Shown piece by piece: positions 1 through 7,819 of a stretch of DNA of 7,819 nt; positions within the stretch are counted from its first letter, which is position 1; each line of letters opens with the position of its first letter. The notes under the pieces are model-generated. The model made no database searches and was not told where the DNA came from. It saw only the letters and a program-made list of their open reading frames with translations. The translations under genes and the position numbers were made by a program. The DNA comes from JAICUY01 sp035708065 (GTDB lineage Bacteria > Chloroflexota > Limnocylindria > QHBO01), in the NCBI GenBank assembly GCA_035708065.1, contig DASSTC010000027.1, positions 1 through 7,819 of the forward strand, given 5' to 3'.

Positions 1-955
1 CGCCCTCGCGGCGGCGGTTCGCCAGCGAGGCGTGCCGTACGTCGTCATGGCCGCCCGCGGGACATCTGACCACGCCGCGGTCTACGCCCAGTACGCGCTC
101 GGCGTGCGGGCCGGTCTGTCGGTGGCGCTCGCCACGCCGTCAGTGCTGTCGCGCTACGGCGCACGACCGGACATGCATGCCGCGCTGGTCATCGGCGTGA
201 GCCAGTCGGGACGCTCCCCGGACGTCGTCGGCGTGGTGGCCGAAGCGCGACGGCAGGGCGCGCTGACCGCCGCAATCACCAACGACCCTGGGTCGCCCCT
301 GGGGCAGACCGCGGAGCACGTCCTCGCGCTGCACGCCGGTCCGGAGCTTGCGGTCGCTGCGAGCAAGACGTACACCGCCGAGCTGCTGACGATCGCCATG
401 CTGGCCGCGGCGCTCGCCGACGACGATGGCGCGTCGCACGGTGATCTGGCAGCCGTTCCCGCGGCCATCCGTCGGGCGCTCGACAGCGAGGGGCGTGCGG
501 AGGAGCTGGCGCAAATGCATCGGTCCATGACGGACTGCGTCGTGCTGGGCCGGGGCTTCAACCTGGCCACGGCCCTCGAGTGGGCGCTCAAGCTCAAGGA
601 GCTCGCCTACGTGCGCGCCCACGCGTACTCGACCGCCGATTTCGAGCACGGCCCGGTCGCCAGCCTGGATCCCGGCAGCCAGCTGCTGGCGGTCTCCGCG
701 GCGGGTCCGATGGCTGATGACCTCGCGGCCCTGGTCGACCGCCTCGAGCGCGAGCGGCGGGCGAAGGTGCTGGCGCTGTCAGGGTCGCCGGTGCCCGGAG
801 CGGAACACCTGCCGTTTCCCGACGACCTGCCGGAGTGGCTTTCGCCGCTGCCGTCGATCGTGGCCGCACAGCTCTTCTGCTACCACCTCACGCTGGCAAA
901 GGGGCTGTCGACCGAGACGCCACGCGGCCTACACAAGGTGACGCTCACGCGCTGA
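1..955 (+). CDS. Double SIS-domain sugar-phosphate isomerase/deaminase (NagB-II/GlmS-like), 5' end off window
   Basis: Probable cytoplasmic amino-sugar-phosphate enzyme, most like SIS-type glucosamine-6-phosphate deaminases. The frame is open from base 2 and reads ALAAAVRQRG before the GTG at 32. Family members continue through this point, so GTG 32 is not taken as the start; perhaps 30 residues are missing. Counting from GTG 32, the first SIS domain covers about residues 1-130, with ARGTSD near 8-13, the phosphosugar-binding SQSG at 57-60 and SKTYTAE at 111-117. The second covers about 165-290, with LGRG at 172-175, ALKLKE at 185-190 and EHGP at 205-208, followed by a C-terminal TPRGLHKVT at 296-304. 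From memory of E. coli GlmS, the ring-opening and isomerisation residues Lys485, Glu488, His504 and Lys603 have counterparts at K187, E190, H206 and K302. SQSGRSPD and the lack of a GlmS-type ASEFRYR motif favour NagB-II over true GlmS. Whether a glutaminase domain lies upstream cannot be seen. It converges on rpsD. Confidence 0.85.
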   Translation, partial: ALAAAVRQRGVPYVVMAARGTSDHAAVYAQYALGVRAGLSVALATPSVLSRYGARPDMHAALVIGVSQSGRSPDVVGVVAEARRQGALTAAITNDPGSPLGQTAEHVLALHAGPELAVAASKTYTAELLTIAMLAAALADDDGASHGDLAAVPAAIRRALDSEGRAEELAQMHRSMTDCVVLGRGFNLATALEWALKLKELAYVRAHAYSTADFEHGPVASLDPGSQLLAVSAAGPMADDLAALVDRLERERRAKVLALSGSPVPGAEHLPFPDDLPEWLSPLPSIVAAQLFCYHLTLAKGLSTETPRGLHKVTLTR

Positions 956-965
956 TCCGCGCGGC

Positions 966-1015
966 GGGGTTGGCGTTCGCCACGGCGGGCACATGCACCC
1001 GGCGCATGCAACCCC
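966..1015 (+). terminator. Possible terminator hairpin after the SIS gene
   Basis: GGGGTTG (966-972) can pair with CAACCCC (1009-1015), enclosing a second stem CATGC (992-996)/GCATG (1004-1008) with a 7-nt loop that abuts the outer stem. It begins 11 bases after the stop codon at 953-955. A competing TGGCG-TT-CGCCA repeat lies at 971-982. No T-tract follows, so intrinsic termination is only a possibility. Confidence 0.25.
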
Positions 1016-1030
1016 CGCGCGAGCCTCGCT

Positions 1031-1067
1031 TCGCGCCGCAGCCGACGCGTGACGCCGCGCGGCGCGA
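1031..1067 (-). terminator. Candidate terminator hairpin immediately after rpsD
   Basis: A perfect 9-bp inverted repeat, TCGCGCCGC (1031-1039) and GCGGCGCGA (1059-1067), encloses a 19-base loop. On the minus strand it starts two bases after the rpsD stop codon (1072-1070). The left arm could pair instead with GCGCGA at 1017-1022, giving an alternative hairpin. No T-run follows on either strand, so this could be a Rho-independent-like or 3'-stabilising structure rather than a classical terminator. Confidence 0.4.
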
Positions 1068-1069
1068 CG

Positions 1070-1675
1070 TCAACGGGAGTAGAAGCCGACGATCTGCGCC
1101 TCGTTGACCGGCACGTCGATCTCGCCGCGCTCCGGCAGCCGCTGCACCGTTCCGGAGGCCTCACCGCCGCCGGCCAGCCAGTCGGGCAGCGGCCGCTTGG
1201 CGGCGATTTCCTCGATGACGACGGGGATCTCGCGAGCGGCATCGGTCAGGGCGATGGTCTGTCCCGGCTCGACCAGGAACGAGGCGATGTCGACGCGCCG
1301 TCCATCGACCGTGACGTGGCCGTGGCTGACCAGCTGCCGCGCCATCGGTCGCGTGCGGGCGAAGCCGAGCCGGTAGACGACGTTGTCCAGCCTCCGCTCG
1401 AGCAGGATGAGCAGGTTCGCGCCGGGATCGCCTTCCTGCCGCTGGGCGCGCTGAAAAGCCCGGCGGAACTGGCGCTCGTCGACGCCGTAAATCGCCTTGG
1501 CCTTCTGCTTCTCATGGAGCAGCTCGCCGTACAGGGTCCGCCGCCGTCGACGGCCGATCGGGAAACCGCCGGGCGGCGTGCCCATTCGGCGTTGCAGTGA
1601 TTCGCCACCGGTGCCGTAGATGTCGACGCCGAAGCGCCGCGAGATCTTGTGTCGCGGTCCGCGGTTGGTTGGCAT
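1070..1675 (-). CDS. rpsD: 30S ribosomal protein S4, cysteine-free (C-minus) type
   Basis: Primary 16S rRNA-binding protein that nucleates 30S assembly on the 5' domain; S4 also takes part in translational fidelity and in some bacteria represses its own operon. The 201-residue length is normal. The N-terminal S4 domain (about 1-92) contains the basic run GRRRRR at 41-46 and HEKQKAKAIYGVDERQFRRA at 54-73. The S4 RNA-binding fold (about 93-150) contains ERRLDNVVYRLGFARTRPMA at 93-112 and GHVTVDGRRVDIASF at 119-133. The protein ends in GFYSR, close to common S4 tails. It has no cysteine, so the N-terminal zinc knuckle of C-plus S4 proteins is replaced by a metal-free segment. ATG 1675 fits the family N-terminus; another ATG at 1686 is out of frame. 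No Shine-Dalgarno sequence is seen upstream. It lies 54 bases after malQ and is probably co-transcribed, although its own promoter is possible. It is not next to rpsM, rpsK or rpoA here. Confidence 0.97.
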   Translation of the reverse strand: MPTNRGPRHKISRRFGVDIYGTGGESLQRRMGTPPGGFPIGRRRRRTLYGELLHEKQKAKAIYGVDERQFRRAFQRAQRQEGDPGANLLILLERRLDNVVYRLGFARTRPMARQLVSHGHVTVDGRRVDIASFLVEPGQTIALTDAAREIPVVIEEIAAKRPLPDWLAGGGEASGTVQRLPERGEIDVPVNEAQIVGFYSR

Positions 1676-1681
1676 GACGCA

Positions 1682-1687
1682 AGCATG
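1682..1687 (-). promoter_or_regulatory. Weak -10-like element before rpsD
   Basis: On the minus strand CATGCT ends six bases before the rpsD ATG. It keeps the key A2 and T6 of a TANNNT -10 hexamer but has C instead of T at position 1. The spacing matches the stronger elements before glgX and the antiporter gene, and no Shine-Dalgarno sequence is present, so a leaderless rpsD transcript is possible. No clear -35 is visible. Confidence 0.25.
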
Positions 1688-1729
1688 GCGCAGCCGGCCA
1701 GGGAGCGCCAGCGGGGTGCCCAGGGACCG

Positions 1730-3523
1730 TCAGCGGGCCAGGACGGATGCCAGCCGGCGCACGAACGGGTCGCGCTCGATCTCCTCCAGGGCCGCGGGCA
1801 GCGCGACCGACCAGTTCGGCGCCTGTTCCACGGTCGTGCCGGGCAGGTTCGGCCGCTCAGCGACCGCCAGCGCATCCTCGAGCGTCGCCGCCACGAGCAG
1901 CGCCGGTGACCCCGACAGCCGCGCGTGGGCCGCCAGGACCGCATCGCGCACATCGGCGTCCGCCGGCACGAGACCGGCGATCGGCTGGCGAAGTCGCGCA
2001 AGCCCCGCGACGTCCGGCGCCAACGACGCCCGGCGCTGCTGCTCGAGGTCGGCGCCGGTCCACAGCCCGGCGATCGTCGGCAGGTCATGGGTCGTCACCG
2101 CGGCCAGCGCCAGCTCGGGATAGCGGGCGGCATCGGGCTCGAACATGAGCAGCCGGTAGGACAGGATCCCGCGCTCGGCGAGCGCCTCTCGAACGCCCGG
2201 CTCCACGGTTCCCAGGTCCTCGCCGATCACGATCGCATTGGCCCGATGCGCCTCGAGCGCCACGATGGCGAGCAGCTCATCGGCCGGGTAGCGGACGTAC
2301 GCGCCTTCGGCGGGGTCGCCGCCGGCCGGCACCCACCACAGCCGGAAAAGCCCCATGATGTGATCGATGCGCAGGCCACCGGCATGGCGCAGGTTGGCAC
2401 GGATCGTCTCGACGATCGGCCGGTAGCCCGCCTGTCGCAGCCGATGCGGCACGAACGGGGGCAGCGACCAGTCCTGGCCGCGGGCGTTGAACGTGTCCGG
2501 CGGCGCGCCGATCGTCACGCCGTCGGCCAGCTGCTCCTGCCACGACCATGCGTCGGCGCCCGCCGGGTCGAAGCCGATCGCCATGTCGCCGACGAGCTCG
2601 ATCTCGCCGGCCGCGGCCGCGAGCTGCTCGTCGAGCAGCCATTGCAGCCAGGCGTGAAAGGCGACGCGCTCGGGGTGCGCCTGCGCGAAGGCAGCCGCGC
2701 CACGCGGCGTGCGCAGCTCGGCCGGCCAATCGTGCCAGTCGCCGCCGAACCGCTCGGCCACCGTGCAGAACGTCGCCCACTCGTCGAGCGCGCTGCCCTG
2801 CGCTGCACGGAACGCGGCGAACGCGCCGCCGCGCGGCGCATCGGTCCAGGCGGCGGCAATGGCCGCCGCCTTCAGCTCGGCGATTCGATCGCGGTCGATC
2901 AGCCGGTCGTCGTTGAGCTGCCGCGCCCGAGCGGCCAGCGATCGGACCTCGTCGCCGGCGCCGGGCACCAGCTCGGGACGCAGGTAGAGCGGGTTACGGA
3001 ACCGCCGCGAGCTGGGGAAGTACGGGCTCGCTTCCTGGGGGCGGTTGGGCGCGACGGCGTGCAGCGGGTTGACGACGCAGAACCCGGCGCCGATGCCACG
3101 CGCCCAGCCGCCCAGCTCGCGCAGGTCGGCGAGGTCGCCCATCCCCCAGCTCCCCGACGAACGCGTCGCGTACAGCTGCACCGCCCATCCCCACGCCCGC
3201 TCGACGGGGAGCGGGCAGCGCGGCGGCGCCGCGATGAGCAGCAGCTCCTCGTCGTCACCGAGCAGGCGGTGATAGCCGAACGGCAGGTCCGGTGGCAGAC
3301 GTTCGGCCCGTCCCAGCGAGCTGCCATCCTCGAGCACCAGCTCCCCGGGGAGCGGCAGCGGGTCGCCAGGGCTCACCAGGCGAACCGGGGACGGCGGTGG
3401 CGCGGCACCCGCATCGGCGCCCATCGCCTCCAGGATGGCCCGCTCGACGTCGGGGGAAACGGTCCGCCGGCGGCCGTCGGTCCCGCGGAAGCGGGGCACC
3501 ACGCCCCAATCGGCCGCGCTCAC
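1730..3523 (-). CDS. malQ: 4-alpha-glucanotransferase (amylomaltase, GH77)
   Basis: Cytoplasmic disproportionating enzyme that moves 4-alpha-glucanosyl units between maltooligosaccharides, releasing glucose and building chains long enough for phosphorylase. The protein has 597 residues, longer than the compact Thermus type (about 500) and shorter than E. coli MalQ (about 690), so it has a short N-terminal extension (about 1-105) before the barrel. GH77 signatures: SPYFPSSRRFRNPLYL at 166-181, the substrate-loop region APPDTFNARGQDWSLPPF at 340-357, LRIDHIMGLFRLWW at 384-397, GEDLGTV at 434-440 and THDLPT at 478-483. The expected catalytic residues are present: nucleophile D387, acid/base E435 and transition-state stabiliser D480. 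The start is GTG 3523, the only start that fits between the in-frame glgX stop and the conserved WGVVPRFRGTDGR. A weak GGGA lies three bases upstream. The 12-base gap after glgX suggests co-transcription and translational coupling. Confidence 0.96.
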   Translation of the reverse strand: MSAADWGVVPRFRGTDGRRRTVSPDVERAILEAMGADAGAAPPPSPVRLVSPGDPLPLPGELVLEDGSSLGRAERLPPDLPFGYHRLLGDDEELLLIAAPPRCPLPVERAWGWAVQLYATRSSGSWGMGDLADLRELGGWARGIGAGFCVVNPLHAVAPNRPQEASPYFPSSRRFRNPLYLRPELVPGAGDEVRSLAARARQLNDDRLIDRDRIAELKAAAIAAAWTDAPRGGAFAAFRAAQGSALDEWATFCTVAERFGGDWHDWPAELRTPRGAAAFAQAHPERVAFHAWLQWLLDEQLAAAAGEIELVGDMAIGFDPAGADAWSWQEQLADGVTIGAPPDTFNARGQDWSLPPFVPHRLRQAGYRPIVETIRANLRHAGGLRIDHIMGLFRLWWVPAGGDPAEGAYVRYPADELLAIVALEAHRANAIVIGEDLGTVEPGVREALAERGILSYRLLMFEPDAARYPELALAAVTTHDLPTIAGLWTGADLEQQRRASLAPDVAGLARLRQPIAGLVPADADVRDAVLAAHARLSGSPALLVAATLEDALAVAERPNLPGTTVEQAPNWSVALPAALEEIERDPFVRRLASVLAR

Positions 3524-3535
3524 ACGTCCCGAGGA

Positions 3536-5647
<2,112 letters not shown>

Positions 5648-5654
5648 GCGGCGG

Positions 5655-5660
5655 ACCCTA
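5655..5660 (-). promoter_or_regulatory. -10 element of glgX (leaderless-type)
   Basis: On the minus strand TAGGGT fits the TANNNT consensus and ends seven bases before the glgX ATG (5647-5645), which puts the expected transcription start at or next to the start codon. No convincing -35 hexamer is present 16-18 bases upstream. The AGGG inside it is an alternative explanation, as a weak ribosome-binding site. Confidence 0.5.
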
Positions 5661-5679
5661 GCACGCCGCGGACCGTGCT
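5660..5679. promoter_or_regulatory. Operator-like inverted repeat in the glgX promoter
   Basis: AGCACG (5660-5665) and CGTGCT (5674-5679) form a perfect 6-bp dyad around an 8-base centre that itself contains CCGCGG. The 20-bp site overlaps the upstream edge of the glgX -10 hexamer and fills the position between -10 and -35, where a repressor would block transcription. The cognate regulator is not in the window, and in such GC-rich DNA a chance dyad is possible. Confidence 0.35.
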
Positions 5680-5680
5680 C

Positions 5681-5695
5681 CGCCGCCCGGCGGCG
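5681..5695. repeat. Short inverted repeat in the antiporter promoter region
   Basis: CGCCGC (5681-5686) and GCGGCG (5690-5695) are perfect complements with a three-base spacer, lying just upstream of the antiporter -10 element. It may be a regulator site, but with only G and C bases it is easily a compositional accident. Confidence 0.25.
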
Positions 5696-5699
5696 CCGC

Positions 5700-5705
5700 T
5701 ACCCT
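5700..5705 (+). promoter_or_regulatory. -10 element of the antiporter gene (leaderless-type)
   Basis: TACCCT fits TANNNT and ends six bases before ATG 5712, again placing transcription initiation at about the start codon. No purine-rich Shine-Dalgarno sequence lies between it and the ATG, which supports a leaderless message. No clear -35 element is seen. Confidence 0.5.
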
Positions 5706-5711
5706 TCGCCG

Positions 5712-7265
5712 ATGGAGGAGATCCAGGTCGTCCTCGGCCTGCTGGTCGTCGTCGCGCTGATTGCGACCGTGTCGCGGCTGGTCGGCATGCCGTACCCGAT
5801 CCTGATGGTGATCGGCGGGCTGCTGCTGGGGCTCGTTCCGGGCGTGCCGCGGGTGGTGCTCACGCCGGACCTGGTGCTGGTGATCTTCCTGCCACCGATC
5901 CTCTTCGCGGCCGCCTACTTCACCTCGCTGCGCGACCTGCGCGCCAACGTCAAGCAGATCGGCCAACTGGCGTTCCTGCTGGTGCTGATCACGATGAGCG
6001 CAGTCGCGATCGTCGCCCACACCCTGCTTCCCGAGATCGGCTGGGCGGCAGCGTTCGCGCTCGGCGCGATCGTCGCCCCGCCGGATGCCATCGCCGCCAC
6101 GGCGATCGCCCAGCGCGTCGGTCTGCCGCGGCGGGCTGTCGTCATCCTCGAGGGGGAAAGCCTGGTCAATGACGCGACGGCGCTGACCGCGTATCGCGTG
6201 GCGGTCGCCGTGGCCGTCGGGGGTTCGTTCACGCTTGGCTCGGCAGCCGTGCAGCTGCTCGTGGCGCTGGGCGGCGGCATTGCGATCGGCATCGCCATCG
6301 GCTGGGTCACGGTGAAGATCGAGGGGTGGCTCAACGACGCGCCGGTCGAGACGATCGTCAGCCTCATCGCGCCGTTCGCCGCCTACCTGCCCGCCGAACG
6401 CCTGGGCGTATCGGGGGTCCTCGCCGCGGTGAGCGCCGGGCTGATGCTCGGCCGATTCGGCCCCCGCGTGCTGACCTCGCAGTCGCGCGTCCTGGCCACG
6501 TCGGTGTGGGAAATGGTCGTCTTCCTCATCAACTCGTTCGTCTTCGTGCTGATCGGGCTGCAGCTTCCGCTGGTCGTCGGCTCGACCGGCCGGTCGCTCG
6601 GCGAGTACGTCGCCATCGGTCTGGCGGTGGCGGTCACGGTCATCGTGGTGCGCATCGCCTGGATCTTCGCCACGACGTACGGGGTGTCGTGGCTGCGACG
6701 TCGCGGCCGCACGGATCGGATGCCCGGGTGGAGAGGCGTGGCGGTCCTGTCGTGGGCCGGGATGCGCGGCTCCGTCACGCTGGCCGCTGCACTGGCGCTC
6801 CCGGTCTCACCGCCGTTCCCGGGGCGCAGCCTGATCCTGTTCTCCGCGTTCATGGTCATCCTCGCCACGCTGGTCGTGCAGGGACTGACGTTGCCGGCGG
6901 TCGTGCGTCGCCTCGGGGTCGGCGGCGACACCGAGCTCGGCATGGAGGAGACGCGCGCGCGCCAGGTGACGACCGAGGCGGCGCTCGCTCGCCTGGACGG
7001 CCTCCGTCGCGAATGGCCCGGCCACATCCCGCTGGTCGACCAGCTGCGCGAGCGCTACGAGCACCGCACCGAGCACGTCACCGCCGATCCCGCCGACGAA
7101 GCCGCCGACCAGGAGCTCCTCGAGCATCGGCGCATCCGGCACGAGGTGATCGAGGCCGAGCGCCTCGCCGTGATCCAGCTGCGCGACGCCGGCGAGATCA
7201 GCGACAACGTGCTGCATCGACTCGAGCGCGAGCTGGACCTCGAAGAACTGCGGATGGAGGCGTAG
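5712..7265 (+). CDS. CPA1-family Na+/H+ (monovalent cation/proton) antiporter
   Basis: Inner-membrane exchanger, expected to expel Na+ (or K+/Li+) in exchange for protons for pH and salt homeostasis. The protein has 517 residues: about 400 in many hydrophobic helices, then a charged cytoplasmic tail (about 405-517) with helical, heptad-like stretches, common in bacterial CPA1 exchangers. Key motifs: FLPPILFAAAY at 59-69, GAIVAPPDAIAATAI at 118-132 with D125, LEGESLVNDATAL at 146-158 and SWAGMRGSVTLAAALALP at 347-364 with R352. The N153-D154 pair is the CPA1 signature; CPA1 members with ND, such as NhaP, are generally electroneutral, unlike the DD pair of CPA2. ATG 5712 is chosen over the in-frame ATG 5646 because the extra 22 residues would be arginine-rich and promoter-derived, and because the -10 element sits just before 5712. 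It is divergent from glgX. Ion selectivity cannot be read from sequence. Confidence 0.93.
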   Translation: MEEIQVVLGLLVVVALIATVSRLVGMPYPILMVIGGLLLGLVPGVPRVVLTPDLVLVIFLPPILFAAAYFTSLRDLRANVKQIGQLAFLLVLITMSAVAIVAHTLLPEIGWAAAFALGAIVAPPDAIAATAIAQRVGLPRRAVVILEGESLVNDATALTAYRVAVAVAVGGSFTLGSAAVQLLVALGGGIAIGIAIGWVTVKIEGWLNDAPVETIVSLIAPFAAYLPAERLGVSGVLAAVSAGLMLGRFGPRVLTSQSRVLATSVWEMVVFLINSFVFVLIGLQLPLVVGSTGRSLGEYVAIGLAVAVTVIVVRIAWIFATTYGVSWLRRRGRTDRMPGWRGVAVLSWAGMRGSVTLAAALALPVSPPFPGRSLILFSAFMVILATLVVQGLTLPAVVRRLGVGGDTELGMEETRARQVTTEAALARLDGLRREWPGHIPLVDQLRERYEHRTEHVTADPADEAADQELLEHRRIRHEVIEAERLAVIQLRDAGEISDNVLHRLERELDLEELRMEA

Positions 7266-7271
7266 CTCGTA

Positions 7272-7292
7272 GCTGCCGGCGCCGAGGGCAGC
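7272..7292 (+). terminator. Candidate terminator hairpin between convergent genes
   Basis: GCTGCC (7272-7277) pairs with GGCAGC (7287-7292) around a nine-base loop in the 32-base gap between the antiporter stop (7263-7265) and the stop of the convergent AMIN-like gene (7300-7298). Its symmetry would let it act on both strands. There is no T-tract. Confidence 0.35.
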
Positions 7293-7297
7293 CGCGT

Positions 7298-7819
7298 TCA
7301 GCTCGCAGCGAGCTGCCCGATGTCGATGGCCAGCCGGCTCGGGCCCTCGAGCGTCGTGACCCGCACGCACGCGCCCGGACCGTGGACGCCGACATACCAG
7401 GTGCTCACCGCCTCGAAATCGCCGCCCTCGACCAGGCTGGTCACGCTCGACGTGTCGGTCGGCCCGAACGAGGTCGGCCCTCGATACGACGAGGTGCCAT
7501 CCGCGAGCTGCCTGGTGGTTCCGGTCATCGTGATGCGGAAGAAGCTGTCGCCGGCGACCGTCAGCTCCCGACCGGATCCGTCCTGGAAGAACGGCGGCAG
7601 GACGCGCTGAATGTCGTAGGCGCTGGCTCGAGTCGTCTCGAACACGATTCGATCGAAGCCCTCGTGTGCACCGATGCGCACGTCGGCCAGGTTGACCGCC
7701 GCGGCAACGTCCGACCCGGCCCGCTGCAACCGCAGGTCACCGGTGCAATCGAAGCCGGCGAGATCGGTCGGTCCATCCTTGTCCGGAGGCATCGACGGGA
7801 TGGACATCGTCGGGTCGGG
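7298..7819 (-). CDS. AMIN-like domain protein, probably exported; 5' end off window
   Basis: C-terminal 173 residues of a protein whose start lies past the window edge; the frame stays open through PDPT before the internal ATG at 7807. After a Pro/Ser-rich, linker-like PDPTMSIPSMPPDKDGPTD, the domain shows VRIGAHEGFDRIVFE (7690-7646), RVLPPFFQDGSGRELTVAG, GGDFEAVSTWYVGV and a closing VTTLEGPSRLAIDIGQLA. This order (VRxGxHxGFDRxVFE, DGSG, FExVxTW, PSRLxIDI) is what I recall of the AMIN-like beta-sandwich found in secreted lipoproteins of high-GC bacteria. By relation to AMIN domains it may bind the cell envelope, but no function is established. Two cysteines, in FDCTGD and GACVRV, could form a disulfide. 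The likely signal peptide or lipobox is not in the window. It converges on the antiporter gene. Confidence 0.7.
   Translation of the reverse strand, partial: PDPTMSIPSMPPDKDGPTDLAGFDCTGDLRLQRAGSDVAAAVNLADVRIGAHEGFDRIVFETTRASAYDIQRVLPPFFQDGSGRELTVAGDSFFRITMTGTTRQLADGTSSYRGPTSFGPTDTSSVTSLVEGGDFEAVSTWYVGVHGPGACVRVTTLEGPSRLAIDIGQLAAS
7300..7314. terminator. Second small hairpin at the convergent junction
   Basis: AGCTCG (7300-7305) and CGAGCT (7309-7314) form a perfect 6-bp stem with the loop CAG. It overlaps the last codons of the AMIN-like gene and lies about 35 bases after the antiporter stop, so it could help end plus-strand transcription. No T-run follows. Confidence 0.3.

Noticed and set aside
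32..34. GTG at 32 as the start of the SIS gene
   Set aside because: The frame is open to the window edge and the preceding codons match the usual family sequence leading into the first SIS strand, so the gene begins upstream of the window.
1049..1600. Plus-strand open frame of 183 codons antisense to rpsD
   Set aside because: It is the shadow of the S4 gene, with no domain or ribosome-binding site.
1246..2088. Minus-strand open frame of 280 codons spanning malQ and rpsD
   Set aside because: It is out of frame with both genes and its product is Arg/Ser/Trp-rich low complexity. MalQ and S4 are intact in their own frames, so there is no frameshift or fusion.
7805..7807. ATG at 7807 as the start of the AMIN-like gene
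   Set aside because: The frame continues through Pro-Asp-Pro-Thr to the window edge, and a start there would leave the protein with no signal peptide. It looks like the linker that follows a lipoprotein signal.

Overview
This is a compact, very GC-rich bacterial window in which codon third positions are almost all G or C. It carries six protein genes, two of them cut by the window edges, and no gap between genes longer than about 115 bases. I see no tRNA, rRNA, CRISPR array, insertion sequence, phage gene or other mobile DNA. The high GC, a cysteine-free ribosomal protein S4 lying away from the usual rpsM-rpsK-rpsD-rpoA cluster, an AMIN-like secreted protein and probable leaderless starts fit a high-GC Actinomycetota or Chloroflexota (for example a Limnocylindria-like lineage). 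This placement is an inference; the sequence alone does not settle the phylum.

Layout. (1) Bases 1-955, plus strand: 3' part of a double-SIS-domain sugar-phosphate isomerase/deaminase of the NagB-II/GlmS-like type. (2) Bases 956-1069: convergent gap with several GC-rich hairpins. (3) Bases 1070-5647, minus strand: a likely operon read glgX (glycogen debranching enzyme), malQ (4-alpha-glucanotransferase), rpsD (30S protein S4), with gaps of 12 and 54 bases. (4) Bases 5648-5711: a 64-base divergent promoter region with a TANNNT -10 element six or seven bases before each start codon, the arrangement expected of leaderless mRNAs, plus two inverted repeats. (5) Bases 5712-7265, plus strand: a CPA1-family Na+/H+ (cation/proton) antiporter. 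(6) Bases 7298-7819, minus strand: C-terminal part of an AMIN-like domain protein, probably exported.

How the genes fit together. GlgX hydrolyses the alpha-1,6 branches of phosphorylase-trimmed glycogen and releases short maltooligosaccharides. MalQ disproportionates these into longer chains and glucose, so the pair is a glycogen or maltodextrin recycling module. The SIS protein handles amino-sugar phosphates. The antiporter probably serves pH and sodium homeostasis and shares only the promoter region with glgX. S4 downstream of malQ is the odd neighbour.

The coding content is ordinary housekeeping and carbon storage; I did not find a convincing novel system. The observations most worth a second look are the paired leaderless-type promoters with an operator-like dyad at 5648-5711 and the placement and type of rpsD.
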